NCBI RefSeq assembly: GCF_904063055.1
Contig: NZ_CAJFCN010000023.1
Span: 1-34,931 of the forward strand
Source of the DNA: Pseudomonas paracarnis
GTDB taxonomy: Bacteria; Pseudomonadota; Gammaproteobacteria; Pseudomonadales; Pseudomonadaceae
Reading direction: 5' to 3'
Length of the DNA stretch: 34,931 bases
Shown here: piece by piece, positions 1-7,585 of the stretch
Position numbering within the stretch: the stretch's first letter is position 1
How the letters are laid out: every line of letters begins with the position of its first letter
Notes under the pieces: generated by a model
Told to the model about the DNA's origin: nothing
What the model saw: the letters and a program-made list of their open reading frames with translations, nothing else
Database searches by the model: none
Program-made: the position numbers and the translations under genes

Positions 1-840
1 GATTTCACCCAGCAGTTCGTACATGTCGGGTGGCGGCAGCATGCGTACCCAGGCCACCAGCGCCGACAGGTAGATAAACAACAGCGGCTCATCACTGAGT
101 ACCAGCAACCCCTTGGCCAGCGTGTCTCTGCCCAGTTTGAGCAGCGCGTTCAGCTCGGTCTGGGACAGGTATTTCAGCAACGTTTCGCTGTTGGACTTGA
201 GGTTCGCGAGCAGGTCGTACAGCTCGGTGATGTTGTCCCACAGGTTATAAAGCGCGTTGCCCAGCCCGGCAGCAAAGGCCATGCCCTGTAAGGCACTGCG
301 CTTGTAAGCCGGCGCTTTGGCAAAGTCTGCCCATCGAGGCTTGAAATGCTCGGCCCATGCCGTGCGCAAATCCGCTTCCAGCCCGGCGATCACAGACTCA
401 TAGGACGCATACAGCGCCTGGACGTGAGCCTTGGAAACGTTGGGGTAAAAGGTGATTTCGTACTGTTGGTCGCGGGTACAGTCGCTGACTTCAAGAATGC
501 CGCTGGGGCCAATGGTCCGATGCAGTGGCGCGCCTACCGGGCTGCCGTCCTGTGCAACGGCTTGCAGCCTCACGGGCGTGTTGCCGATAGGCACGAACTG
601 CGTGCTTTCGAACAGATGCACCAAGGTCAGCCCGCCCTGGGCTTTGCATTGAGCGACGGTGCGGCTGGGTTTGTCGGAAGAGATCGGCGCGACCAGTGCG
701 ACGTCTTCCCCAACCTTGAACACCTGCTCCACGCTAAGTGCCGAACCACTTAAAAAGCTGTCGGCCCACGTATCAAAGGTATTCAGGCAGGTGCGCAAAT
801 CCGCGAATACGCGCTCAACCTTCGGCGCTTCGGGATCCAT
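1..840 (-). CDS. Partial large protein, possible polymorphic-toxin (T6SS effector-like) N-terminal region
   Basis: An open frame runs leftward off the window edge. From the ATG at 840 it gives about 280 residues with normal Pseudomonas codon use and no stop. The visible part has a soluble beta-rich stretch (residues about 45-130), then a helical, Leu-rich stretch ending in a hydrophobic helix (FIYLSALVAWVRMLPPPDMY). This arrangement reminds me of the N-terminal regions of large Pseudomonas polymorphic or type VI toxins (Tre1-like N-terminal type), but no toxin domain is visible, so that is only a guess. The start is uncertain. The same frame stays open upstream to a TAG at 901-903 and reads like protein (DEWGCLLISVLANLVLVP), while the best ribosome site (GAGGGA, 924-929) precedes an ATG at 915-917 in another frame. 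A frameshift near 900 is possible. Confidence 0.6.
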   Translation of the reverse strand, partial: MDPEAPKVERVFADLRTCLNTFDTWADSFLSGSALSVEQVFKVGEDVALVAPISSDKPSRTVAQCKAQGGLTLVHLFESTQFVPIGNTPVRLQAVAQDGSPVGAPLHRTIGPSGILEVSDCTRDQQYEITFYPNVSKAHVQALYASYESVIAGLEADLRTAWAEHFKPRWADFAKAPAYKRSALQGMAFAAGLGNALYNLWDNITELYDLLANLKSNSETLLKYLSQTELNALLKLGRDTLAKGLLVLSDEPLLFIYLSALVAWVRMLPPPDMYELLGEI

Positions 841-986
841 GGGCACTAGCACCAGGTTGGCCAGCACCGAGATCAAGAGACAGCCCCATTCATCAGGGCT
901 CTAACGAACACCACCATCTGCAATCCCTCGCACTGTTTGATCAGGCGAGGGACTTTGCAGCGGTTGAAAGAGGAGGGGAGTAGAGC

Positions 987-3900
987 TTATCCGGCAGTTA
1001 CGTGGGACGTTTCAGCAGCTTTTTCGCGCAGCACCAGGCTGCACAGCGCCGGCAAAAACAGCAGGGTCAACACCGTGCCCACCAACACCCCGCCAATCAG
1101 CACATAGGCCAGGGACGACCAGAATACCGACAACGTCAACGGAATAAACGCCAGCGCCGCCGCCAGTGCGGTAAGGATCACCGGCCGCGCACGCCGCACC
1201 GTGGCTTCGATGATGGCCTCGCGAATCGCCATGCCGTGATCCTGGTTCTGGCGGATCTGGTCGGTGAAGATCAGCGTGTTGCGCATCAGAATGCCGCCGA
1301 TGCCGATCAGCCCAAGAATTGCGTTGAAGCCGAACGGCTGGTTGAACAGCAACAAGGTCGGCACTGCGCCAATCAGGCCCAAAGGCGCGGTAGCGAACAC
1401 CATGAACATCACGCCGAACGAGCGCACCTGGAACATGATCACCGTGAGGGTCAGCAGGATCATGATCGGGAACAGCGCCGCCAGGGCGACGTTGGCCTTG
1501 GCGCTTTCCTCAACCGGGCCGCCGATGTCGATTTTGTACCCGCTGGGCAGTTTGGCGATCAGTGGCTGCAGGTCTTTGTACACGGCCATTTCCACATCGG
1601 GCGGTTGTACGCCGTCGATGATGTCGGCGCGCACTTCCACGGTGGTGGCGCGGTCGCGGCGCTTGAGGATCGGCTCTTCCATTACCGCCTGGAAATGCCC
1701 GACCTGGGCCAGCGGCACCGACGTACCGGCGCTGTTGGTCAGCGTCATGTTGTTGAGGTTGGCCAGGTCTTCGCGTTGGCTGCCTTGGGCGCGGGCCACC
1801 ACTGAGACGGTGCGGTTGCCTTCGCGCACTTCGGTGATCGGGTTGCCGCTGAGCAGGGCGTTGAGTTGGGACTTGACCTCGTCGGGGGTAAAACCCAGCA
1901 AGCGCAAGCGATCCTGGTCCAGCACCAGGCGATAACCGCTGGCACGTTCGCCCCATTCGAGGAAGGTGTCCCTGGTCAGCGTGTTGCCAGCCACAACCTG
2001 ACGCACGTCTTCAGACAGCCCGCGCAGCACATTCAGGTCCGGCCCGGAGACGCGGAACACCACCGGGAACGGCACCGGCGGTCCGAAGACGAGCTGCGTG
2101 ACCCGTACCCGCGCCGACGAAAATTCGCCTGCTGCAATGCGCTCGCGCATCCGCAGTTTCAGTGCGTCGCGGGCGTGGGAATCCGGGGTTTGCACAATCA
2201 ATTTGGCAAACGCCGGGTCGGGCATTTCAGGGTTCAACGACAGGAAAAACCGCGGTGCACCGCCCCCCACATAGGTGTCGACCATACTGGTCTGCGGCTC
2301 TTGCAACAGCGCCTTCTCCACCTGCGCCGCCACGGCTTCGGTGCTTTTGAAGGCGCTGCCGGGTGGCATATACACTTCCAGAATCAGCTCCGAGCGGTCG
2401 GAGTCCGGGAAGAACTGTTTCTTCACCACCGCCATACCCAGGCCGCACACCACGAACGCGGCCACCACCAGCCCGGTCACCAGCCAGCGCCCGCGCACGC
2501 AAGCCTCCACCAGGCTGCGCAGTTTCTGGTAGTAGCGCCCGGCATAAATCGCATCATGCCCGCCGGGCACTGGCTTGATCTGCGGCAACAACTTCACGCC
2601 CAGGTAGGGCGTGAACACCACGGCCACCAGCCAGGATGAAATCAGCGCGAAACCCACGATCCAGAAGATATTGCCGGCGTATTCACCCGCCCCGGAGCGC
2701 GCAAACCCAACCGGCAGAAAGCCGATAATGGTGACCAGGGTGCCGGTCAGCATCGGCGCCGCCGTGGAGCTCCAGGCGTAGGTGGCCGCGTGGATGCGGT
2801 CAAAGCCTTCTTCGAGTTTGACCACCATCATCTCGATGGCAATGATCGCGTCGTCCACCAACAGGCCCAGGGAGATGATCAATGCCCCGAGGGTCACGCG
2901 GTCGAATTCGCGGCCCGTGACCAGCATGATCACGAACACGATCGACAGCGTCAGCGGCACGGCCGCCGCCACCACCAGCCCCACGCGAAAGCCCAGGGCC
3001 AATAGGCTGATCAGCATCACCACCGCCAGGGCGACGAAGAATTTGAGCATGAATTCATTGACTGCCAGGCTGATGTTTTTCGCCTGGTCGGAGACCTTGG
3101 CGAAGTTCACGCCCAGGGGCAGGTCGGCCTGAATCCGCGCTTCTTCGGCTTGCAGGCTCTTGTCCAATTCCAGGCCGTTCCAGTGCTTCTCCATGATCAC
3201 GCCCAGCATCAACGCCGGGTCGCCCTGATGGCGGATGCGATAACTGGGCGGGTCTTCATAACCGCGGCTCACGGTGGCCACATCGGCGATGCGCAATACG
3301 CGGCCATTGACTTGCAGGGGCACGTTCTCGATCAAGGCCAGGCTGTCGAACGCGCCGTCGATGCGGATATAAGCGCGGGCGCCCGCCGTTTCGACGAAGC
3401 CTGAGGGCGCCACGGCGTTTTGTGCGGCGAGGGCGGTGAAGATCTGTTCGGGCTTGATGCCCAGGGTTGCCAGGCGCTCATAGGAAAACTCCACAAACAC
3501 GCGTTGGGCCTGTTCGCCAAGGATATTGACCTTCTTCACCCCTGGCAGGTTGAGCAAACCCTGGCGCAGCTCCTCGGCCATTTGCACTTGTTGGCGATGG
3601 GGCAGGTGTTCGGCTTCCAGGGCGTACAACGCAAAGTACACGTCGGAATACTCATCGTTGAAAAACGGCCCGATCACGCCCTTGGGCAGGCGCGTGGCTT
3701 CGTCGCTGAGTTTTTTGCGGGTCTGGTAGAACAGTTCCTGGATTTCGCTCGGGCGTGTGGACTCCAGGAAGGTCATGCGCATCGACACAAAGCCTGGCTG
3801 GGCGATGGTCTCGACGCGGTCGTAGTAGTCCAGTTCCTGCAGGCGTTTTTCCAGGCGGTCGGCCACTTGCTCCTGCATCTCCTGGGCGGTGGCGCCGGGC

Positions 3901-4067
3901 CAGGCGGCGGTGATGGTCATGACCTTGACGGTAAACGAAGGGTCTTCGGCGCGCCCCAGCTTGCCGAACGCGAAGACCCCGGCGACGAGGATCGCAATCA
4001 GCAAGAACAAGGTGACGGCGCGGTGTTTGACGGCCAGTTCGGAGAGGTTGATCCCGCGCATACTCAT
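987..4067 (-). CDS. RND-family multidrug efflux permease (HAE1 / TriC-like)
   Basis: Inner-membrane proton-driven pump of a tripartite efflux system, 1026 aa, full length for the family. The layout is standard: a first membrane helix at residues 13-33, a porter domain, a central helix bundle with the LGLLVDDAIIAIEMM segment (the paired Asp of the proton relay), a second porter domain, and a last bundle ending near LFLPALCSLVL. The GRAEDPSFTVKVM segment after the first helix is typical of the TriC/VexF-like branch rather than AcrB/MexB. Its ATG overlaps the stop of the adaptor gene (ATGA at 4064-4067), so the two are translationally coupled. No outer-membrane channel gene is visible, so it probably borrows a TolC/OprM-type protein. 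Substrate cannot be read from the sequence. Confidence 0.93.
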   Translation of the reverse strand: MSMRGINLSELAVKHRAVTLFLLIAILVAGVFAFGKLGRAEDPSFTVKVMTITAAWPGATAQEMQEQVADRLEKRLQELDYYDRVETIAQPGFVSMRMTFLESTRPSEIQELFYQTRKKLSDEATRLPKGVIGPFFNDEYSDVYFALYALEAEHLPHRQQVQMAEELRQGLLNLPGVKKVNILGEQAQRVFVEFSYERLATLGIKPEQIFTALAAQNAVAPSGFVETAGARAYIRIDGAFDSLALIENVPLQVNGRVLRIADVATVSRGYEDPPSYRIRHQGDPALMLGVIMEKHWNGLELDKSLQAEEARIQADLPLGVNFAKVSDQAKNISLAVNEFMLKFFVALAVVMLISLLALGFRVGLVVAAAVPLTLSIVFVIMLVTGREFDRVTLGALIISLGLLVDDAIIAIEMMVVKLEEGFDRIHAATYAWSSTAAPMLTGTLVTIIGFLPVGFARSGAGEYAGNIFWIVGFALISSWLVAVVFTPYLGVKLLPQIKPVPGGHDAIYAGRYYQKLRSLVEACVRGRWLVTGLVVAAFVVCGLGMAVVKKQFFPDSDRSELILEVYMPPGSAFKSTEAVAAQVEKALLQEPQTSMVDTYVGGGAPRFFLSLNPEMPDPAFAKLIVQTPDSHARDALKLRMRERIAAGEFSSARVRVTQLVFGPPVPFPVVFRVSGPDLNVLRGLSEDVRQVVAGNTLTRDTFLEWGERASGYRLVLDQDRLRLLGFTPDEVKSQLNALLSGNPITEVREGNRTVSVVARAQGSQREDLANLNNMTLTNSAGTSVPLAQVGHFQAVMEEPILKRRDRATTVEVRADIIDGVQPPDVEMAVYKDLQPLIAKLPSGYKIDIGGPVEESAKANVALAALFPIMILLTLTVIMFQVRSFGVMFMVFATAPLGLIGAVPTLLLFNQPFGFNAILGLIGIGGILMRNTLIFTDQIRQNQDHGMAIREAIIEATVRRARPVILTALAAALAFIPLTLSVFWSSLAYVLIGGVLVGTVLTLLFLPALCSLVLREKAAETSHVTAG

Positions 4068-5170
4068 TGGTCCTGCTGACGGTTGAGGGCCAGGGCCTGG
4101 GCGGGCAGCAAGCGCACCGTGTCGCCGCTGTGCAGCAGGTGAGCGCCGAGGGCGACGATGGTTTGGCCGGGTGTTAGGCCGCTGTCGAGCAAGGCGTCTT
4201 CCTGGCCGAGGCTGGCGACCTTCACTGGTGCGAAGCTGATCTTTTGGTCATCGCCAATCAGCCAGACGCCCGTGCCTTGCCCCGCATCCTGCAAGGCGCC
4301 AATCGGCACGCGGGTTTGCAGCGGCTGGCCATTGCCTTGCAGGCGTACAGTGATGGTGGAGCCGAGGGCGAACCGCTCGACCGGACCCTGCAGCACATAA
4401 CGTGCGCGGTAGGTGCGGGTGACCGGGTCGGCGCTGGCGGACAGTTCGCGCAGGGTGGCGGTCACGGCCTGGTCCGCTGCGCCAAAGGGAAGCGCCAGGG
4501 CTTTTTGCGCGGCCAGGTCACGCCGGTTCTCCGGCAGGTTGACGATGGCTTCGCGGGCGCCGTCATGGGCCAGGCGCGCCACGATTTGCCCTTCGGCCAC
4601 CACTTGGCCGCGATCGGCCAGTACGTCGGTGATGATGCCGTCGCCATCGGCCTTGAGGACCGAATAAGTGCGACGGTTTTCGATCTGGCTGGCGTCCGAT
4701 TGCGCCGCGGCCAGTTCGGCCTGGGCGACGCGCAGGTTGGTGGCCGACTGGTCGAAGATCTGCCGCGACACCGCGCCGGTACTGGCCAGGCGCTGGTAAC
4801 GGTTTTCATCATCACGGCGCTGGCGCAGTTGGGCCTGGGCGGCGTTGACGCGGTTCTTGGCCGAGCGCAGCGCCAGTTCGAAGTCGCCGATGTCCAGCAC
4901 CAACAGGGTGTCACCACGGGAGACGTGCTGGCCGGGGTCGACCTTGCGCTCGATCACCTTGCCGCTGACCCGAAAGCCCAGGTCACTTTCAGTGCGTGCC
5001 GCCACCACGCCGGTATAAGCGCTTTGCTGGGTGCCGGCTGCTTCGACTTTGACGGCCAGCACCGGGCGCGATGTGGGCGCCTGGGCGGCGCTGTCGGCCT
5101 TGCTGTTACAACCACTGAGGACCACCAGCAGAGCCAGGGGCGTGAGAAGGCGCAGGGGGAGAGGGGGCAT
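4064..5170 (-). CDS. RND efflux periplasmic adaptor (membrane fusion lipoprotein)
   Basis: HlyD/AcrA-type adaptor that links the downstream RND permease to an outer-membrane channel. I place the start at the ATG at 5170 (MPPLPLRLL, 368 aa) because a GGAG lies 6 nt upstream and the product then begins with a lipoprotein signal ending LVVLSGC (lipobox, Cys about 21). An upstream in-frame start at 5212 would put a non-signal-like tail in front. The split barrel-sandwich (lipoyl-like) motif is recognisable: GKVIERKVDPGQHVSRGDTLLVLD in the first half, and an ILADRGQVVAEGQIVARLA-like return after the helical hairpin (about residues 100-165). First gene of the operon; transcription probably starts in the AT-rich region 5190-5260. 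Confidence 0.92.
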   Translation of the reverse strand: MPPLPLRLLTPLALLVVLSGCNSKADSAAQAPTSRPVLAVKVEAAGTQQSAYTGVVAARTESDLGFRVSGKVIERKVDPGQHVSRGDTLLVLDIGDFELALRSAKNRVNAAQAQLRQRRDDENRYQRLASTGAVSRQIFDQSATNLRVAQAELAAAQSDASQIENRRTYSVLKADGDGIITDVLADRGQVVAEGQIVARLAHDGAREAIVNLPENRRDLAAQKALALPFGAADQAVTATLRELSASADPVTRTYRARYVLQGPVERFALGSTITVRLQGNGQPLQTRVPIGALQDAGQGTGVWLIGDDQKISFAPVKVASLGQEDALLDSGLTPGQTIVALGAHLLHSGDTVRLLPAQALALNRQQDQ

Positions 5171-5196
5171 GACGAACTCCAGGGTGACCATAGGGC

Positions 5197-5220
5197 AAAA
5201 AATTATGGACATAATTTTTT
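5197..5220. promoter_or_regulatory. Perfect AT-rich palindrome between divergent efflux genes
   Basis: Arms AAAAAATTAT (5197-5206) and ATAATTTTTT (5211-5220) are exact inverted repeats around GGAC. The site lies 27 nt upstream of the adaptor ATG and 51 nt upstream of the MFS ATG. A second ATTATGG-containing stretch follows at 5224-5234, then ATATAAATTAAT, which could hold -10 elements. The AT content is far above its surroundings. The likely role is an operator or overlapping divergent promoters; no regulator gene is adjacent. Confidence 0.55.
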
Positions 5221-5270
5221 GCTCATATTATGGTCGAAATATAAATTAATCCAGCCCCCGGATATTCCCC

Positions 5271-6476
5271 ATGGCAAACGCCCCGGCACCCTCACGCAGC
5301 TTGCTGTTCTTGCTGGTTGCCCTCACCGCATTGGGTGAAGTCTCGACGCAACTGATCATCCCCGGCCTGGGTGCCATCGAGCACGCGCTGCAGGCGCCGC
5401 AAGGCTCGGCACTGATGGCGCTGTCGGCGTTCGTTGCTGCTTTTGGCCTGGGGCAGCTACTGTTCGGGCCGCTGTCGGATCGCATCGGCCGGCGGCCAGT
5501 CTTGATCGGGGGCCTGGCGCTCTACGTAGTGGCGACGCTGGCGATGCTGCTGGTCACCGACATCCAGCAGTTTATCGCCGCTCGGGTGTTGCAAGGCCTG
5601 GGCGCGTGCGCCGCGCTGGTACTAGCGCGCACCGTGGTGCGCGATGTGTGGAAAGCCGAGGCAGGCCCGGCCCTGGCGCTGACGATGATCGGCATGTTGT
5701 ATGCCATCGTCGTTGCGCCGATAGCAGGGGGCTTGCTGATCAAATTACTGGGGTGGCGTGCGCCCATCGCCCTGGCGTTGGTGATCGGCAGCCTGGTGTT
5801 ATTGCTGGCGCTGCTGTTCTTTCGCGAGAGCAATCATCACCTCGATCCCAGGGCCGCACACTGGCGCACCCTCGGCGGGCAGTATCTGGATCTGCTCAAG
5901 GGGCGCCAGTACCGTGCTTACGCGGTGGCCCTGGCGTGTACCTATGGCGCGATGTTTGCGGTGATCGCGGGTTCATCGGCGGTGTTTATCAATCTGCTGG
6001 GGTTCAGCAGCCTTGAGTACGGGCTCAACTTCGGGCTGATTGTGTCGATGCTGATCGTCGGCTCCACCTACACCCGGCGTAACATTCAGCGCCTGGGGCC
6101 GCAGCGCATTGTGGCGATGGGTGTGACGATGGTGGCGGTGGGCGGGGTGGCAGCCCTGGCGATTTACCTAGTGTTCGGGTTGTCGGTAGTGGGGCTGGAT
6201 ATTCCCATCGCCCTGGTCACGCTCGGCGGCGGCCTGGTGCTGCCGGGATCCGTTACCGGGGCTGTGATGCCCAATGCGCACCGTGCGGGTTTAGCCGCCG
6301 GGCTCATGGGATTTGCACAGATGTTCGGCGCCACGTGCAGCGGGTTGCTGCTGAGCCAGTTACGCGATGGCAGTGCCGCGCCGATGATCATTATCCAGGC
6401 CGGGCTTGCACTGTCGGCACTGGTTGCCTTTCAACTGCTGCGCCAACGCCAGGTTAAAACGCTGTCCTATATATAG
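5271..6476 (+). CDS. MFS drug exporter, Bcr/CflA (DHA1) family
   Basis: 401-aa, 12-helix major facilitator. Motif A between helices 2 and 3 is GPLSDRIGRRP (residues 66-76). The helix-4 motif RVLQGLGACAALVLARTVVRD, with its conserved Arg, is the classic Bcr/CflA signature for proton-coupled drug export. The final cytoplasmic residues are short (RQRQVKTLSYI). No strong ribosome site precedes the ATG at 5271 (GGATATTCCCC only), so translation may be weak or start from a short leader. It diverges from the RND operon across about 100 nt, so both may answer to the same regulator. The substrate (bicyclomycin, sulfonamide, amino acid or other) is not readable. Confidence 0.9.
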   Translation: MANAPAPSRSLLFLLVALTALGEVSTQLIIPGLGAIEHALQAPQGSALMALSAFVAAFGLGQLLFGPLSDRIGRRPVLIGGLALYVVATLAMLLVTDIQQFIAARVLQGLGACAALVLARTVVRDVWKAEAGPALALTMIGMLYAIVVAPIAGGLLIKLLGWRAPIALALVIGSLVLLLALLFFRESNHHLDPRAAHWRTLGGQYLDLLKGRQYRAYAVALACTYGAMFAVIAGSSAVFINLLGFSSLEYGLNFGLIVSMLIVGSTYTRRNIQRLGPQRIVAMGVTMVAVGGVAALAIYLVFGLSVVGLDIPIALVTLGGGLVLPGSVTGAVMPNAHRAGLAAGLMGFAQMFGATCSGLLLSQLRDGSAAPMIIIQAGLALSALVAFQLLRQRQVKTLSYI

Positions 6477-6527
6477 AACGATCAGGGCCATTTTTACCGG
6501 CTAGTGCTCAAGGGTGAGGCGATTTAA

Positions 6528-6552
6528 GGTGTACTCACTTTGGAGGTACACC
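6528..6552 (+). promoter_or_regulatory. Inverted repeat enclosing the pirin ribosome site
   Basis: GGTGTAC (6528-6534) and GTACACC (6546-6552) form a perfect 7-bp inverted repeat with an 11-nt loop, ending immediately before the pirin ATG at 6553. The GGAG at 6542-6545 sits at the loop edge, so the structure could modulate translation, or the DNA palindrome could be an operator. Chance is not excluded. Confidence 0.4.
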
Positions 6553-7419
6553 ATGAAAAAGCTGATTGGTATCTACACCAGCCCCCGCGCCCACTGGGTC
6601 GGCGATGGCTTTCCGGTACGCACGCTGTTTTCCTACGACACCATGGGCAAGCACATCAGCCCATTCCTGTTGCTGGATCACGCAGGTCCGGCCGAATTCA
6701 CCCCGACTGAACAACGTCGCGGCGTCGGCCAGCACCCGCATCGCGGTTTTGAAACCGTGACTATCGTCTATGACGGCGAAGTCGAGCACCGCGATTCCAC
6801 CGGTGCCGGCGGCAAAATCGGCCCAGGTGATGTGCAATGGATGACTGCGGCCAAGGGCATTCTTCACGAGGAGTTCCACTCCACAGACTTCGCCCGTCGC
6901 GGCGGCGCACTGGAGATGGTGCAACTGTGGGTCAACCTGCCGGCCAAGGACAAAATGGCGGATGCCGGTTACCAGACCATCGTCGATGGCGACATTCCGG
7001 TGCTGCCATTGGCGAACGACGCTGGCCACCTGCGCCTGATCGCCGGGGAATTTGCCGGTACTCAAGGCCCGGCCCGCACCTTCACGCCGATAGACGTGTG
7101 GGACTTGCGCCTCAACGCCGGTAAAGCGGTCACGCTGGACTTGCACGCCGGGCGTAACACCGCTTTGGTGGTGCTCAGCGGCACGTTGTTGATCAACGGC
7201 GAGGAGGTCGCACGCCAGGGGCAGTTGGCGCTGTTCGAGCGCGACGGTAAGCAACTGACCCTGGAGTCCAACGACGACGCCAAGGTGCTGCTGCTCAGCG
7301 GCGAACCCATCGACGAGCCCATCGTCGGCCACGGTCCGTTCGTGATGAATACCGAGCAGGAGATTCACCAGGCATTTGCCGACTTCCAGTCGGGAAAATT
7401 CGGGCAGATGCACGCCTGA
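6553..7419 (+). CDS. Pirin family protein (bicupin)
   Basis: 288-aa two-cupin protein. Some pirins have quercetin 2,3-dioxygenase activity and others act as redox-sensitive regulators; which applies here is unknown. The N-terminal cupin carries the full metal site: His61 and His63 in GQHPHRGFE, and His105 and Glu107 in GILHEEFHS. The C-terminal cupin (about 165-260) lacks a clear metal site, as usual. I chose the ATG at 6553 because GGAG sits 8 nt upstream; an upstream in-frame codon at 6514 has no such support. Monocistronic by position: 76 nt after the MFS gene and followed by a palindromic repeat that may end transcription. Confidence 0.92.
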   Translation: MKKLIGIYTSPRAHWVGDGFPVRTLFSYDTMGKHISPFLLLDHAGPAEFTPTEQRRGVGQHPHRGFETVTIVYDGEVEHRDSTGAGGKIGPGDVQWMTAAKGILHEEFHSTDFARRGGALEMVQLWVNLPAKDKMADAGYQTIVDGDIPVLPLANDAGHLRLIAGEFAGTQGPARTFTPIDVWDLRLNAGKAVTLDLHAGRNTALVVLSGTLLINGEEVARQGQLALFERDGKQLTLESNDDAKVLLLSGEPIDEPIVGHGPFVMNTEQEIHQAFADFQSGKFGQMHA

Positions 7420-7437
7420 CGGTTCACCGCCACCCCC

Positions 7438-7524
7438 TGTGGGAGCTGGCTTGCCTGCGATAGCATCATCATGGTGTAGCTGATACACCGCGGTGTGTGC
7501 ATCGCAGGCAAGCCAGCTCCCACA
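7438..7524. repeat. REP pair (BIME-like), GTGGGAGCTGGCTTGCCTG family
   Basis: Two inverted copies of a repetitive extragenic palindrome. GTGGGAGCTGGCTTGCCTGC starts at 7439 and its reverse complement occupies 7501-7523. Between them lie about 40 nt including GGTGTAGCTGATACACC, itself self-complementary. The location just after the pirin stop fits a transcript-end or mRNA-stabilising hairpin. Confidence 0.85.
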
Positions 7525-7585
7525 TTTTGTTTCCAGGGTTCTGATTTCATGCGATCTTCTCGGCATTCGCCCTGGAGTCGCCTGG

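Noticed and set aside
1002..1805. Long open frames on the + strand opposite the RND gene
   Set aside because: They are antisense shadows: His/Gln/Arg-rich composition caused by codon bias of the real gene on the other strand.
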